Assembly (NCBI GenBank): GCA_046483285.1
Contig: JAWODN010000046.1
Location: 14,448 to 78,447, forward strand
Source of the DNA: CAYRTV01 sp046483285
Lineage (GTDB): Bacteria; Acidobacteriota; Aminicenantia; Aminicenantales; Aminicenantaceae
DNA length: 64,000 nucleotides
Direction of reading: 5' to 3'
Made by a program: the position numbers and the translations under genes. Each line of letters starts with the position of its first letter. Positions within the stretch are counted from its first letter, which is position 1. The notes beneath the pieces were generated by a model, which was not told where the DNA came from, searched no databases, and was given only the letters and a program-made list of their open reading frames with translations. Of this stretch, positions 1-8,795 are shown one piece after another.

Positions 1-1
1 T

Positions 2-415
2 CTGGCGAACCGGGCCGGGGTAACGACTTTTGCCTATTTTATGCTGGGCTCTCCCGGAGAAACGGAAGAGGAAATAAAAGACAGTGTGAAACTTGCCAAA
101 GAAATCAATCCGGACTATGCGCAATTTTTAGTAACCACACCTTTTCCCGCTACCGAGCTGTATCGGCTTGGAATGGAAAAGGGAATTTTAAAAGGTGATT
201 ACTGGAGGGAATTTTCAAGGAATCCGCAAAAGGATTTCACACCTCAATGGTGGACCGAAAATTTCACTCATCAGGAACTCGAACATCTCCAGAAAAAAGC
301 TCATCTGAGCTTTTATTACCGCCCCCGGTACGTCTGGAGGCAATTAAAAAAGGTCAAATCATTGAAGGAATTTTTACGCAAAGCGAAAGCTGCTTTCAGA
401 TTATCCGCCGGTTGA
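2..415 (+). CDS. Radical SAM protein, C-terminal part (cut by left edge)
   Basis: The reading frame is open from base 2, so the start and most of the protein lie outside the window; 137 residues are visible. The visible part has the late radical-SAM barrel signature FMLGSPGETEEEI followed by a strand-helix pair and TPFPATELYRLG, typical of B12-binding/radical SAM proteins of the BchE/MiaB-like group (the 'TPFPGTxLY' segment). The Cys-rich CxxxCxxC site and any cobalamin domain would be upstream, so the substrate cannot be named. The C-terminus is a basic helical tail (residues KKVKSLKEFLRKAKAAF). No gene follows within 470 bases. Confidence 0.85.
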   Translation: MANRAGVTTFAYFMLGSPGETEEEIKDSVKLAKEINPDYAQFLVTTPFPATELYRLGMEKGILKGDYWREFSRNPQKDFTPQWWTENFTHQELEHLQKKAHLSFYYRPRYVWRQLKKVKSLKEFLRKAKAAFRLSAG

Positions 416-892
416 CACGGCCAAGCGGGCGCGGAGTATAATACACCACGAATGATAAATGTTACTTTTGAACTGTGGCCATGGGGGCGGGATGATGGAT
501 AAGCCGGCCCGTATGAAGGCTGAGCGGGCACGGTTCCTCTCCGAAGGAGAGGAGAGCGTAGCCGGAATCGGAGCGGATATCCTTGCTGGGGACATCCGCG
601 TGGCGGCGATCCATCAACCGCTCCCACGGCCGCAAGAAAACGATTTTATGAGTAATGACCCATGGCGGCTTCGCCACCCGCAAGATATGAAAATAAAATC
701 CTGGCTTATTCACGGAGCGGAGCGACGGGAATTTTAGAGTGCATCGGCTAATGAGCCGGAACCGACTCATCAGACGAAGCCGAATAAGATCCTCACGGCC
801 TGCTTCGCAGGCCTCAGGATGACAGCGAAGCTGTCATTTTCAAACGTATAGGTCAGATTTTATATTTTAAGATTTTAAGGAATGGAGGCACC
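416..892. repeat. Gene-free, repeat-rich intergenic stretch
   Basis: No plausible gene is seen. Three repeat types are visible. Bases about 490-555 (GGATAAGCCGGCCCGTATGA ... GGTTCCTCTCCGAAGGAGAG) match 29606-29665, and the first part also matches about 38033-38066. Bases 698-712 (ATCCTGGCTTATTCA) match the terminal inverted repeat of the small elements described at 8352, 29027 and 62965. Bases about 787-838 carry a GATCCTCACGGCCTGCTTCG ... CAGGATGACAGCGAAGCTGTCA palindromic repeat of the 'CAGGATGACA' kind also present near 29090-29210. The last 30 bases hold the leader and SD (GGAGG) of the next gene. Confidence 0.6.
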
Positions 893-3800
893 ATGAGATT
901 CCGATTTTTGTGGAATTTTATATTGAGTTGTGTTCTGGCTGCGGGTTTCGTCATCCCCCACGCGGTTGGGGGAGGGGCTTCTCCGGCAGTTCAGGAGGAA
1001 AACGGCTGGGATGTTTCGGTATTCCGGAATTTACGGTGGAGAAACATCGGCCCGGCGAACATGATGGGACGGGTCACGGATATTGAAGGTGTCCCCGGAA
1101 ATCCGAACCTTGTGTATGTGGGGACCGCTTCCGGAGGAGTTTGGAAAACCGAAAACGGAGGAATCACCTGGACTCCCATTTTTGACGGCCAGCCGGTGGC
1201 TTCTATAGGCGATATCGCCCTGGAGCCTGGAAATCCGGAGGTCATTTATGTCGGAACCGGGGAGGCTAACGTCCGCAACTCGGTATCTTTTGGACGCGGG
1301 GTCTATAAATCCACTGACGGGGGCAAAAACTGGACGTTTTTGGGATTGGAAAAGACCGAGAGAATATCCCGGATCGTGATCCATCCCCGCAATCCCCGAA
1401 TCGTTTATGTGGGAGCCCTGGGAAAAGCCTTCGGCAAGAACCCGGACCGGGGGGTCTATCGATCCGAAGACGGCGGAAAAAATTGGGAAAAGGTGCTTTA
1501 TATCGATGCGGAGCACGGGGTGGCGGATATGGATATCAATCCCGTAAATCCCAATATTGTGTTCGCGTCCATGTGGCGTTTTGAGAGGAAGCCCTGGACC
1601 TTCGTCAGCGGGAGTAGGCGGGGAGGGGTTTTTCGTTCCATTGATGGTGGACTGACCTGGAATAGAATGACGGACGGACTTCCCAAAATGGTGGGACGGA
1701 TAGGGATCAAGGTGGCCCCCAGCCGCCCTCAAATCGTCTATGTGGTTACGGAATCTCCGGAAGGCACGCTGTACAAATCCCTGGATGGAGGGGTCCGCTT
1801 TGAAAGGGTTTCCCAAAACGTCGAGGTCGTCTCCAGAGGCTTCTATTATTCCAGTCTCAGAATTGACCCCAAGGATGAAAACAGGGTTTACGCTCTTGCC
1901 TCAAGGCTGATGCTTTCCATAGACGGAGGCAAGACATTCAGCCGGATCTCGCCGTCGACTCATGTGGATTTTCACGCTCTTTGGATCGACCCTGAAAATC
2001 CTTCCCGGATATGGCAGGGCCAGGATGGCGGGATAGGCGTTTCCTATGACCGGGGAGATAATTGGGATTATGTCAATAACTTTTCGGTGGCTCAGTTTTA
2101 TCAGATTCATGCGGATAACCGGGAACCTTTTTATTATGTTTCCGGAGGATTACAGGATAACGGGACTTGGGTGGGGCCCGGCCGCACCAGGGAGCCTGCG
2201 GGGGTGCTGAAAGCGGATTGGAGAATGGTAAGTTTCGGAGATGGATTTCATGTGATATCCCATCAGGATAACCCTGATTTGTTTATCAGTGAATCCCAGG
2301 GCGGCAATATCATGCGGACCGATATGAAAACGCGCGAACAGCAGAATATAAGCCCGCAGCCCCGCCGGGCGGACGGGGATCCGGTCTCCGCCTTGCCCTA
2401 CCGGTTCAATTGGAATACTCCCATTAACCAGTCTCCCCACGATAAAAACACGGTCTATGTGGGGGGTAACGTGGTTTTCAAATCTCAGGATTTCGGAAAC
2501 ACTTGGGAAATCATCAGTTCTGATCTCACAACCGATGATCCGGACAAACAGAAAACCGCCGGCGGTCCCGCCTGGCCTGAAAACACCACGGCGGAATACC
2601 ATTGCACCATTATCAGCTTGTCTGAATCTCCCGTTCAGCCCGGTGTGTTATGGGCGGGCACGGATGACGGAAATCTTCAGGTGACCATGAACGGAGGAGA
2701 AGACTGGAAAAACGTGGTTAATAATATCCCTGGTCTTCCTGGGGAAAGCCCGGTTTCCCACGTGGAACCGTCCATGACCTCCGCGGGACTGGCCTATTGT
2801 TCCTTTGACCGTCATATGCTGGATGATTTCAGGCCTTATATATACCGGACTACGGATTTCGGCCGGACCTGGACCGATATCAGCGGAAATCTTCCCGGGG
2901 AGGCCTACATTTGGGTGGTGAGGGAAGACCCCCGTGACCCCAAGGTTATTTACGCCGGGACGGAATTGGGTATCTTTGTGTCGTTTTCGCGGGGGGGGGA
3001 GTGGATCAAGCTGCACATGGGCAATCTTCCGGCGGTCGCGGTCCATGACATTTTGATTCACCCCAGGGATAACGATTTGATAATCGGGACCCACGGCCGG
3101 GGAATATGGATTTTGGATAAAATATCTTTTCTGCAAGAGATCTCCCCGGAATTACTGGGAGCGCAGCCCTATATTTTCACCGTGGACCCGGCCATGCGTC
3201 ACACCGCCAAACCGACCCGCTACGGAACCGGCGATCGTGAGTATACCGGTGAAAACCCGGAGTACGGAGCTTTGATAACCTATTATCTTCCGGATGCCGT
3301 CCCGGAATCCGCGTCGCTTCGAATGAATATTCTTGATGAAGAACGAAAAATTACCCGGACTTTGCGAGGCATTCCCGGGAAGAAAGGGTTGAACCGGACC
3401 GCTTGGAATTTGCGCGGGGAAGCTCCTTATGGAAGAGAAGATGAGGCCGGAGGGGGATCATTTTTCGGGGGTCCGTTGGGCCCGCAGGTTTTGCCGGGAA
3501 CATACACCGCGCATTTAGTGGTTGAAGAAAAAGCATTTGAAAAGCCGGTGAAGGTGTTTATAGACCCGGCCTTGAATGTGCCTTTGGAAGTACTGGAGAT
3601 TCAACATGAATATGCGGTTAAACTGCGCGACATGCAGTCTATGGTTAACCGGGGAATAGAGGCTCTCGCCGCAATCAAGGAGCAGATCCAAGACCGGGAA
3701 AAAGCTGTCAGCGCCGGGAAGAGAAGATACCCGGAATCAGTTGGTCAGTCCATTGATGAGAACTTGGAAATCATCCGGCGGATTCAGAGTGTGTTGACCC

Positions 3801-4057
3801 GGCCTGAAAGCGTTCCTTTTTGGAGCGTTGGACCGCGTTTAATCGAGAGACTGGAAGGCCTTTTCAGATCCATTGACGGCGTTAACGCCGCGCCGACGGA
3901 TGCCCAGATTGACTATTTCAATCAACTTCAGAATGAATCCAAGTCCGCTATGGCGCGGCTGAATGAATATTTCAGTGGAGCCGCAGTGGAGTTGAATGAA
4001 ATCCTGGAACAGAATGATGTTCCTTCCGTGTTGATTCCGGAGATGATAAAGTTTTAA
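893..4057 (+). CDS. Secreted Asp-box (BNR/sortilin VPS10-like) repeat protein
   Basis: 1054 residues with an N-terminal signal peptide (basic MRFRF, hydrophobic stretch to about residue 22). At least eleven Asp-box (S/T-x-D-x-G-x-x-W/F) motifs are visible: KTENGGITW (about 85), KSTDGGKNW (139), RSEDGGKNW (190), RSIDGGLTW (248), KSLDGGVRF (295), LSIDGGKTF (341), VSYDRGDNW (383), KSQDFGNTW (529), VTMNGGEDW (597), RTTDFGRTW (652) and VSFSRGGEW (696). This predicts one or two beta-propellers, as in sortilin/VPS10 and sialidase-like families. Residues about 740-1054 lack the motif and look like an immunoglobulin-like part followed by helices. Such proteins are often annotated as glycosyl hydrolases, but no catalytic residues can be assigned. 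SD GGAGG lies 7 bases before the ATG. Probably periplasmic or surface-exposed; function unknown. Confidence 0.85.
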   Translation: MRFRFLWNFILSCVLAAGFVIPHAVGGGASPAVQEENGWDVSVFRNLRWRNIGPANMMGRVTDIEGVPGNPNLVYVGTASGGVWKTENGGITWTPIFDGQPVASIGDIALEPGNPEVIYVGTGEANVRNSVSFGRGVYKSTDGGKNWTFLGLEKTERISRIVIHPRNPRIVYVGALGKAFGKNPDRGVYRSEDGGKNWEKVLYIDAEHGVADMDINPVNPNIVFASMWRFERKPWTFVSGSRRGGVFRSIDGGLTWNRMTDGLPKMVGRIGIKVAPSRPQIVYVVTESPEGTLYKSLDGGVRFERVSQNVEVVSRGFYYSSLRIDPKDENRVYALASRLMLSIDGGKTFSRISPSTHVDFHALWIDPENPSRIWQGQDGGIGVSYDRGDNWDYVNNFSVAQFYQIHADNREPFYYVSGGLQDNGTWVGPGRTREPAGVLKADWRMVSFGDGFHVISHQDNPDLFISESQGGNIMRTDMKTREQQNISPQPRRADGDPVSALPYRFNWNTPINQSPHDKNTVYVGGNVVFKSQDFGNTWEIISSDLTTDDPDKQKTAGGPAWPENTTAEYHCTIISLSESPVQPGVLWAGTDDGNLQVTMNGGEDWKNVVNNIPGLPGESPVSHVEPSMTSAGLAYCSFDRHMLDDFRPYIYRTTDFGRTWTDISGNLPGEAYIWVVREDPRDPKVIYAGTELGIFVSFSRGGEWIKLHMGNLPAVAVHDILIHPRDNDLIIGTHGRGIWILDKISFLQEISPELLGAQPYIFTVDPAMRHTAKPTRYGTGDREYTGENPEYGALITYYLPDAVPESASLRMNILDEERKITRTLRGIPGKKGLNRTAWNLRGEAPYGREDEAGGGSFFGGPLGPQVLPGTYTAHLVVEEKAFEKPVKVFIDPALNVPLEVLEIQHEYAVKLRDMQSMVNRGIEALAAIKEQIQDREKAVSAGKRRYPESVGQSIDENLEIIRRIQSVLTRPESVPFWSVGPRLIERLEGLFRSIDGVNAAPTDAQIDYFNQLQNESKSAMARLNEYFSGAAVELNEILEQNDVPSVLIPEMIKF

Positions 4058-4121
4058 AATAGAGACGGTTTTTTCAGAAACAGGTCATCCTGGATGAAAT
4101 ATTAATAAGGAGATAATGAAT

Positions 4122-5108
4122 ATGGCAGATTTATCCACGAGCTATATGGGACTGAGGTTAAAGAATCCCCTGATTGTCGCCAGCAGTGATTTGGCGAGAA
4201 CCGCTGAGGACATTAAAAAATGCGCCGGGGCCGGAGCGGGGGCTGTGGTCATTAAATCGATATTTGAAGAGCAGTTTTTGGTTGATGAGGATAAAAATGA
4301 AGGAACTTCCATTTATCCGGAAGCTCTTGATTATATGAGACAGGGAGGGCTTTTAGAATATGCCCCCGAAGCATTGGTGAAGGAAATTGAAACCGCCAAA
4401 AAGGAAGTGGATATTCCCTTGATAGCCAGCATCAACTGCCGGACACCTGATTTATGGCCTGAATTCGCAGGGCAGCTTCAAACCGCCGGGGCGGATGCGT
4501 TGGAATTGAATATCTATGATCTTCCCCTGGATTTGAAAGTTCCCGGGGATGAGCATGATGACATCAACATCAGGATTCTTAAGGCGGTCAAAGAGAAGGT
4601 CGATATTCCGGTTTCCGTCAAGCTGATCAACCAGGTTTCCTCTTTGCCGTATTTAAGCCGAAAACTGGCGGAAGCCGGAGCCGGGGGGCTGGTGTTTTTC
4701 AACTGGTTTTTGCAGCCGGATATCGATATCGACAATCTGACCACGCGCAGCCGGAAAGGAAAGGGGGATTTTTTAGAATCCTTGAAATGGACGGCGTTGC
4801 TGTCGGGACGCATCAAGTGCGATATCGCTTCTTCCGGAGGCGTGATGTCCCATAAGGAAGCGATCAAACAAATCCTGGCCGGCGCATCCGCGGTTCAAAT
4901 CTGCACTCTTCTCTATCAAAAAGGCCTGCAAGAGATTCAAAATCTTATAAACGGGTTGACCGGATGGATGCAGCCGCATGGGTTCGAATCCATTTCCGAT
5001 TTTAAAGGAGAAATGTCTTTTCGCAAGCAGCAATTGACGTTCCGGGATATGGGGGAGGCCAAAAGCTATTTCCGGACCCAGTATTTGAAAACTTATTCCA
5101 AGTCATGA
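4122..5108 (+). CDS. Dihydroorotate dehydrogenase-like TIM-barrel flavoprotein
   Basis: 328 residues. The start MADLSTSYMGLRLKNPLIVAS is the typical N-terminus of class 1 dihydroorotate dehydrogenase-like proteins, and the barrel strands follow (GAGAVVIKSIF, DIPLIASINC, GADALELNIY, DIPVSVKL, AGAGGLVFFNWF, CDIASSGGVMS, GASAVQICTLLY), ending in an FMN-phosphate GG/GA loop pattern. An ATG six bases upstream (4116) is possible, but AAGGAG ends only 3 bases before it and 9 bases before 4122, so 4122 is preferred. No pyrK-type partner is adjacent and the pyr operon is 46 kb away. It may be the cell's PyrD or a paralogue with another substrate; the family is known to be functionally mixed. Confidence 0.8.
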   Translation: MADLSTSYMGLRLKNPLIVASSDLARTAEDIKKCAGAGAGAVVIKSIFEEQFLVDEDKNEGTSIYPEALDYMRQGGLLEYAPEALVKEIETAKKEVDIPLIASINCRTPDLWPEFAGQLQTAGADALELNIYDLPLDLKVPGDEHDDINIRILKAVKEKVDIPVSVKLINQVSSLPYLSRKLAEAGAGGLVFFNWFLQPDIDIDNLTTRSRKGKGDFLESLKWTALLSGRIKCDIASSGGVMSHKEAIKQILAGASAVQICTLLYQKGLQEIQNLINGLTGWMQPHGFESISDFKGEMSFRKQQLTFRDMGEAKSYFRTQYLKTYSKS

Positions 5109-5221
5109 TCCGCCGTCCCGGCCCGGCGCTCCACGCCGCCGCCGCTGCTTTTTCATGAATCCGGGACAATCATTCCGGGAATCGAGACGGGAGGGATTCT
5201 GATAATCAAAGGGAGGTCAAA

Positions 5222-5641
5222 ATGAAATCTCTTACTGAATATTTGACATTTAAAACAGAAACACGGAGAGCGTTTATCAATATGACTTCGGAAGTGGAGT
5301 CTTTAGTCAGAAAGAGCGGAATACAGGAAGGATTCTGCCTGGTCAATGCCATGCATATTACGGCCAGTGTGTTTATCAATGATAATGAGAGAGGGCTTTT
5401 CCAGGATTTTGAAGAATTGTTAGAGAAAATAGCCCCTCATGAACCGGTTTCCAAATACAAGCATAATTTAACCGGAGAAGACAACGCGGATGCGCATTTA
5501 AAGCGAACCATTATGGGAAGGGAAGTGGTGATTGCGGTCACCGAAGGCAAGTTGGATTTCGGCCCTTGGGAACAGATTTTTTACGGTGAATTTGACGGGC
5601 GCAGGCCTAAACGGGTTCTGGTCAAAATCATCGGGGAATGA
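5222..5641 (+). CDS. YjbQ/UPF0047 family protein
   Basis: 139 residues, the usual length for the family. Recognisable segments are the N-terminal strand TFKTETRRAFINMT, CLVNAMHITASVFINDNE (family: H-T-T-A-x-x-x-N-E), YKHN (here KYKHNLTGEDNADAHLKR, carrying the conserved D-N-A-D-A-H-L-K) and the ending FDGRRPKRVLVKI. In E. coli YjbQ has thiamine-phosphate-synthase side activity; its true role is unsettled. SD GGGAGG lies 6 bases before the ATG. The gene stands alone between the DHODH-like gene and the convergent M14 peptidase gene. Confidence 0.9.
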   Translation: MKSLTEYLTFKTETRRAFINMTSEVESLVRKSGIQEGFCLVNAMHITASVFINDNERGLFQDFEELLEKIAPHEPVSKYKHNLTGEDNADAHLKRTIMGREVVIAVTEGKLDFGPWEQIFYGEFDGRRPKRVLVKIIGE

Positions 5642-5655
5642 TCTCCGGCCGTCCG

Positions 5656-5674
5656 GGCCGGCTCATCATCCAGG
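5656..5674. repeat. 19-bp repeat GGCCGGCTCATCATCCAGG
   Basis: These bases are identical to 47319-47337, the outer end of one of the inverted-repeat elements. It lies in the 76-base gap between yjbQ and the convergent peptidase gene and is followed by a short GGCTGAAAAAAAAGCC palindrome. It may be a fragment of an element of that family. Confidence 0.55.
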
Positions 5675-5717
5675 CTGAAAAAAAAGCCGTGGGAACACCT
5701 CAATCAATGAATCCTCT

Positions 5718-8300
5718 TCAGTCCCCCTCCGGGTAAAGCAGGCCGTTTAATAGGAACTTGTAGGTTCCATGGGACTGGCCCCGGTGCTGGCAGCGGATGC
5801 CGATCATGATGATACGGCCCTCTTTGTAACGAACGTCCACCACCGCGGCCTGCCTGGAAACGGCATCTTCTCCCAGCAGCCAGCCGCTGAGAAGAATATC
5901 ATTCTTGGGAAAAGATGCCACCACTGAGCGGTCCCATTCTCCATCCGGAATGGAGGTCCGGAATGCCAGGGAGTTGGAAAACACGGCTGCGGCTTCCGGA
6001 GGCATTCCGTATCCAATGGGCCTGGAATTATCCACCTTGATCCTGAGAATGGAAGTGGGGCAGAAGAACTGATCCCGGCCGATATTTTCCAAAGCATTCC
6101 TCACCGGCGGCGAGAATTCATTTATAACCAGGCTGTTGGCATTATTAAGTGTGATCATGCGGCCGCCTTCAGAAACAAATTCTTTAAGCGCCTCCACTCC
6201 GTTTTTGCCGATTCCGCCTTCATATTCCGGAGGTCCCTCGGTGTAATATCGGGCATAGCGGGACCCCGGCGCGGGTTTACCGTGGATGATGATATCCGGG
6301 CTTTCATCGGCGAAAATAATGACATCAAAGCGTTCTTTAAGGCTTTTGCCTGAATTGAAATCTTTGTTGCGCAGGGTGGTATAAGAGATGTCCATGTCAT
6401 CAAAGATGTAGCGAACCCAGCCTTCATCCATATTGGCTTTCCAGGATTGATAGAGGCCGATCCGGGGCAGCTTCAAAACCGATTTTTGGATGCCTGAAAT
6501 ATCATCCAAAGCCTGCGCTTGCAGATTGAGGGATTTGAGTTTTTCCGGGAGATGGGATTGAACCCGGGAATCGTTGACAATCAGGAAACTTCCCGTACAG
6601 GCATGGATATCATCCGCATTAACCGGTGTTTTGGCCCGGAAAACTTCGGCTCCTTTTTCAAGCAGCGAAAAAACAGCGGCATAGGAGGCATTGGCTTTGG
6701 CATCGAGCAAAATATAACCGGCGTCTTCAGGAGGAGACGTGATTTCAGGCCCCGGGATGGTTTGAAGCCGCTCCATTTCAGCCTGAAAAGGAGAATCGAT
6801 GCGGTCGCAGCGGACCCCCATCTGAAGAGGCAGGGTCCACCCGGCGTTATCATAAGGCGGGATGGGAGGTCCTCCGGGATACTGCCGCATATCCGGATAT
6901 TCCTGCTTTTCCAAAAGGGCTTGGGCGTAGGGGCGGTAGGGCTGGGAAAGATCAACCACAAAGGAACCGGCAGGGTAAATTTTCCCGTCCGCCGTAAAAT
7001 CCTGCTTGGCTTGATGAATTTCCACCCCGCCCATCCGCAGAATATCCAGCATGCGGAGAGTGGTGGGGTAATCGCGCTGTTTTTTGGGGATGACAAAGGC
7101 ATAAGGTTTCCCTTTCGGCCTGATTTCAATTGCGTCTTTGTTCATTTTGTAGAAGTTATAAAGAAAATCCTCTTTATGAAGATAAGCGGTTTTGAGCAGG
7201 CTTTTGGAGAAAATCAATTCATATTCCACCAGATCGCGCAAACGCCACCATCCTCCCGGCCAGGGATCCGGGAACTGTATGCGTTTTTCCACGTACGAGT
7301 CGGGAAGTTCGTTGGGCTCGATGTATATCGGAGTAGCGATTTTGACGGAGGCCATTTCACTGAGAATCCCGATGGAATTATGAAGCCAGGATGTGTCGTT
7401 GCAGGCTCCGATCCACCATCCGGTGAATGAACGGCCGTGAACGACGCCTTTGGCATCATTTTTTTGGAGGTCATAGGCCATGTTCATGCCCATCAGTGCC
7501 ACACCTCTCCAAACCAAGGGGTGAACATTGGGAATGGGCGGATTATCAAAAGGAGGCAGAAACAGACGGGCGCCGGTTGAACCCATTTGATGCTGATCGA
7601 TATGAATTTGAGGAATCCAGTCATGATAAAGAACTTGAGTCACCGCACGGGTTTCCGGAAGGTTGAACATAAACCAATCGCGGTTGTTGTTATGACCTGC
7701 GTAATGATGGTAAAGCCAGGGCATCCGGCTGCCCTCATATTTGGTTCCCGCGTATTGCCGGTACCATTCCGTGACCATCTGCACCCCGTCGGGATTAATG
7801 GTGGGAGCCAGAAGCACGATAACATCCTGAAGGACCTTATCGCTGTCAAATGGGGTGTTCCCGGTCACCAGGTTATAGGCGAATTCCATGGACATCTGTG
7901 AGGCCGCGATTTCGGTGGCGTGAAGGCTGCAGGTTATCATCACCATGACTTTGCCTTCCCGGGCAAGTTCTTTGGCTTCAGATTCTGTCAAACCGCGGGT
8001 GTCGCGGAGTTTTCTGGTGATTTTACGATAGCGGTCGAGCTCGGCCATATTGGCTTCGGAGGTGATAACCGCCATGACCACCGGCTTTCCGAGCGTGCTT
8101 TCTCCGATGGTGATCACCTTGATCTTTTCAGATTCCTGGTCCAGGACGGCGAAATATTTTTGGATCTGGTCGGTATCGGCCAGTTTACGGTCAGCTCCGA
8201 CTTGGTGGCCTAAAAATTCATCCGGAGACGTTTGCGCGTTCGCAAAAAGCGGAAACACCCATAACATGATGATAAATCCGATCCAGGTTTTTCTTTTCAT
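5718..8300 (-). CDS. Secreted M14-family zinc carboxypeptidase
   Basis: 860 residues. N-terminal signal peptide (MKRKTWIGF..., cleavage likely near FANA-QTS, residue 22). The peptidase_M14 domain covers about residues 35-340: zinc ligands H127 and E130 in the HATE motif (HxxE), NPDG at 169-172, HNNNRDWF at 203-210 (substrate-binding Asn/Arg region) and a third histidine in HIDQH (H233 or H237). The C-terminal half (about 480-860) resembles the large extension of bacterial M14 proteins of this size, with a glutamine-amidotransferase-like segment (FDVIIFADE, GVEALKEFVSEGGRMITLNN). It probably removes C-terminal residues from extracellular peptides, in line with a protein-degrading life. SD AGGAGGGAG lies just upstream; an inverted-repeat element ends about 50 bases before the gene. 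Confidence 0.9.
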   Translation of the reverse strand: MKRKTWIGFIIMLWVFPLFANAQTSPDEFLGHQVGADRKLADTDQIQKYFAVLDQESEKIKVITIGESTLGKPVVMAVITSEANMAELDRYRKITRKLRDTRGLTESEAKELAREGKVMVMITCSLHATEIAASQMSMEFAYNLVTGNTPFDSDKVLQDVIVLLAPTINPDGVQMVTEWYRQYAGTKYEGSRMPWLYHHYAGHNNNRDWFMFNLPETRAVTQVLYHDWIPQIHIDQHQMGSTGARLFLPPFDNPPIPNVHPLVWRGVALMGMNMAYDLQKNDAKGVVHGRSFTGWWIGACNDTSWLHNSIGILSEMASVKIATPIYIEPNELPDSYVEKRIQFPDPWPGGWWRLRDLVEYELIFSKSLLKTAYLHKEDFLYNFYKMNKDAIEIRPKGKPYAFVIPKKQRDYPTTLRMLDILRMGGVEIHQAKQDFTADGKIYPAGSFVVDLSQPYRPYAQALLEKQEYPDMRQYPGGPPIPPYDNAGWTLPLQMGVRCDRIDSPFQAEMERLQTIPGPEITSPPEDAGYILLDAKANASYAAVFSLLEKGAEVFRAKTPVNADDIHACTGSFLIVNDSRVQSHLPEKLKSLNLQAQALDDISGIQKSVLKLPRIGLYQSWKANMDEGWVRYIFDDMDISYTTLRNKDFNSGKSLKERFDVIIFADESPDIIIHGKPAPGSRYARYYTEGPPEYEGGIGKNGVEALKEFVSEGGRMITLNNANSLVINEFSPPVRNALENIGRDQFFCPTSILRIKVDNSRPIGYGMPPEAAAVFSNSLAFRTSIPDGEWDRSVVASFPKNDILLSGWLLGEDAVSRQAAVVDVRYKEGRIIMIGIRCQHRGQSHGTYKFLLNGLLYPEGD

Positions 8301-8351
8301 TTGCTCCCTCCTATTCTTGACTTCTCATTTTATTCGCCTGATCTATTACTT

Positions 8352-8475
8352 AGCCTGATCTATTCATAAAAAAATTGCGATGTTTTTGCAATCTCTTTCT
8401 TATCAGCGACAAGCATGGTTTTTAGTGATGCGCCTCGCATCTGCGGCAATCCCGGCCCGTGAATAAGCCAGGATT
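8352..8475 (-). repeat. Small inverted-repeat element (copy near the M14 gene)
   Basis: A 124-bp non-coding element. Its ends are AGCCTGATCTATTCA (8352-8366) and TGAATAAGCCAGGATT (8460-8475), which are inverted repeats of each other with a few mismatches. Read on the minus strand it contains CACGGGCCGGGATTGCCGCA, then a CTTGTCGCTGATAAG hairpin and GATTGCAAAAACATCGCAAT followed by a T-run. The same order of blocks occurs at 29027-29417, and the right half occurs at 34225-34288. A GCCTGATCTATT duplicate lies next to the outer end at 8337. Confidence 0.7.
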
Positions 8476-8505
8476 CGTAATTTTTTTATCCTTCTTTGAA
8501 TAATC

Positions 8506-8534
8506 AAAAAAAAACCGGGCCGCGCACCCGCTTC
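8506..8534 (-). terminator. Probable terminator after SRP RNA
   Basis: On the minus strand a GC-rich segment (GCGGGTGCGCGGCCCGG) able to form a short CGGG/CCCG stem is followed by nine T residues (A-run at 8506-8514). It lies 40 bases past the SRP RNA core. Confidence 0.55.
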
Positions 8535-8573
8535 GACTGGAACCGCCCCTGCGTAACATGGACAGTAAGCTCG

Positions 8574-8672
8574 GGTGAGGCTGTCCTGCAGCACAAGAAA
8601 CGGCCTTGCTGCCGCTGCTACCTTCCGGTCCTGACGGGATTCACAAAGCGTCCTTTGCACAGGGCCCGCACC
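8574..8672 (-). ncRNA. ffs: 4.5S signal recognition particle RNA (small bacterial type)
   Basis: The minus strand carries the diagnostic SRP domain IV sequence GGACCGGAAGGTAGCAG (about 8616-8633; GGAA tetraloop plus the asymmetric AGCAG loop side). The flanks pair as one long hairpin: GGTGCGGGCCCTGT with GCAGGACAGCCTCACC, GCAAAGGACG with CGTTTCTTGTGC, and GCTTTGT with GCAAGGC. The core is about 99 nt, the small form without an Alu domain. Exact 5' and 3' ends are estimated from pairing. The RNA binds Ffh and directs inner-membrane protein targeting. It is encoded alone; a T-run terminator follows. Confidence 0.93.
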
Positions 8673-8795
8673 GTCATCACCACTTATCCATGCCCAGTCC
8701 AGAAGAAGCCCAGCCTCAGCCGGGAATTCAACCTCACTGCAGCGGATTGTGAGTCACAGGGCACCGCTAACTCCCCGTCTAGCACGGCCCGGAAA

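Noticed and set aside
1031..1816. 261-codon open frame antisense to the Asp-box protein
   Set aside because: Shadow of the Asp-box gene, no start signal, low-complexity mirrored repeats.
6519..7430. 303-codon open frame antisense to the M14 peptidase gene
   Set aside because: It lies entirely within a strongly supported gene, has no SD, and its product shows no recognisable domain; it arises from codon bias of the real gene.
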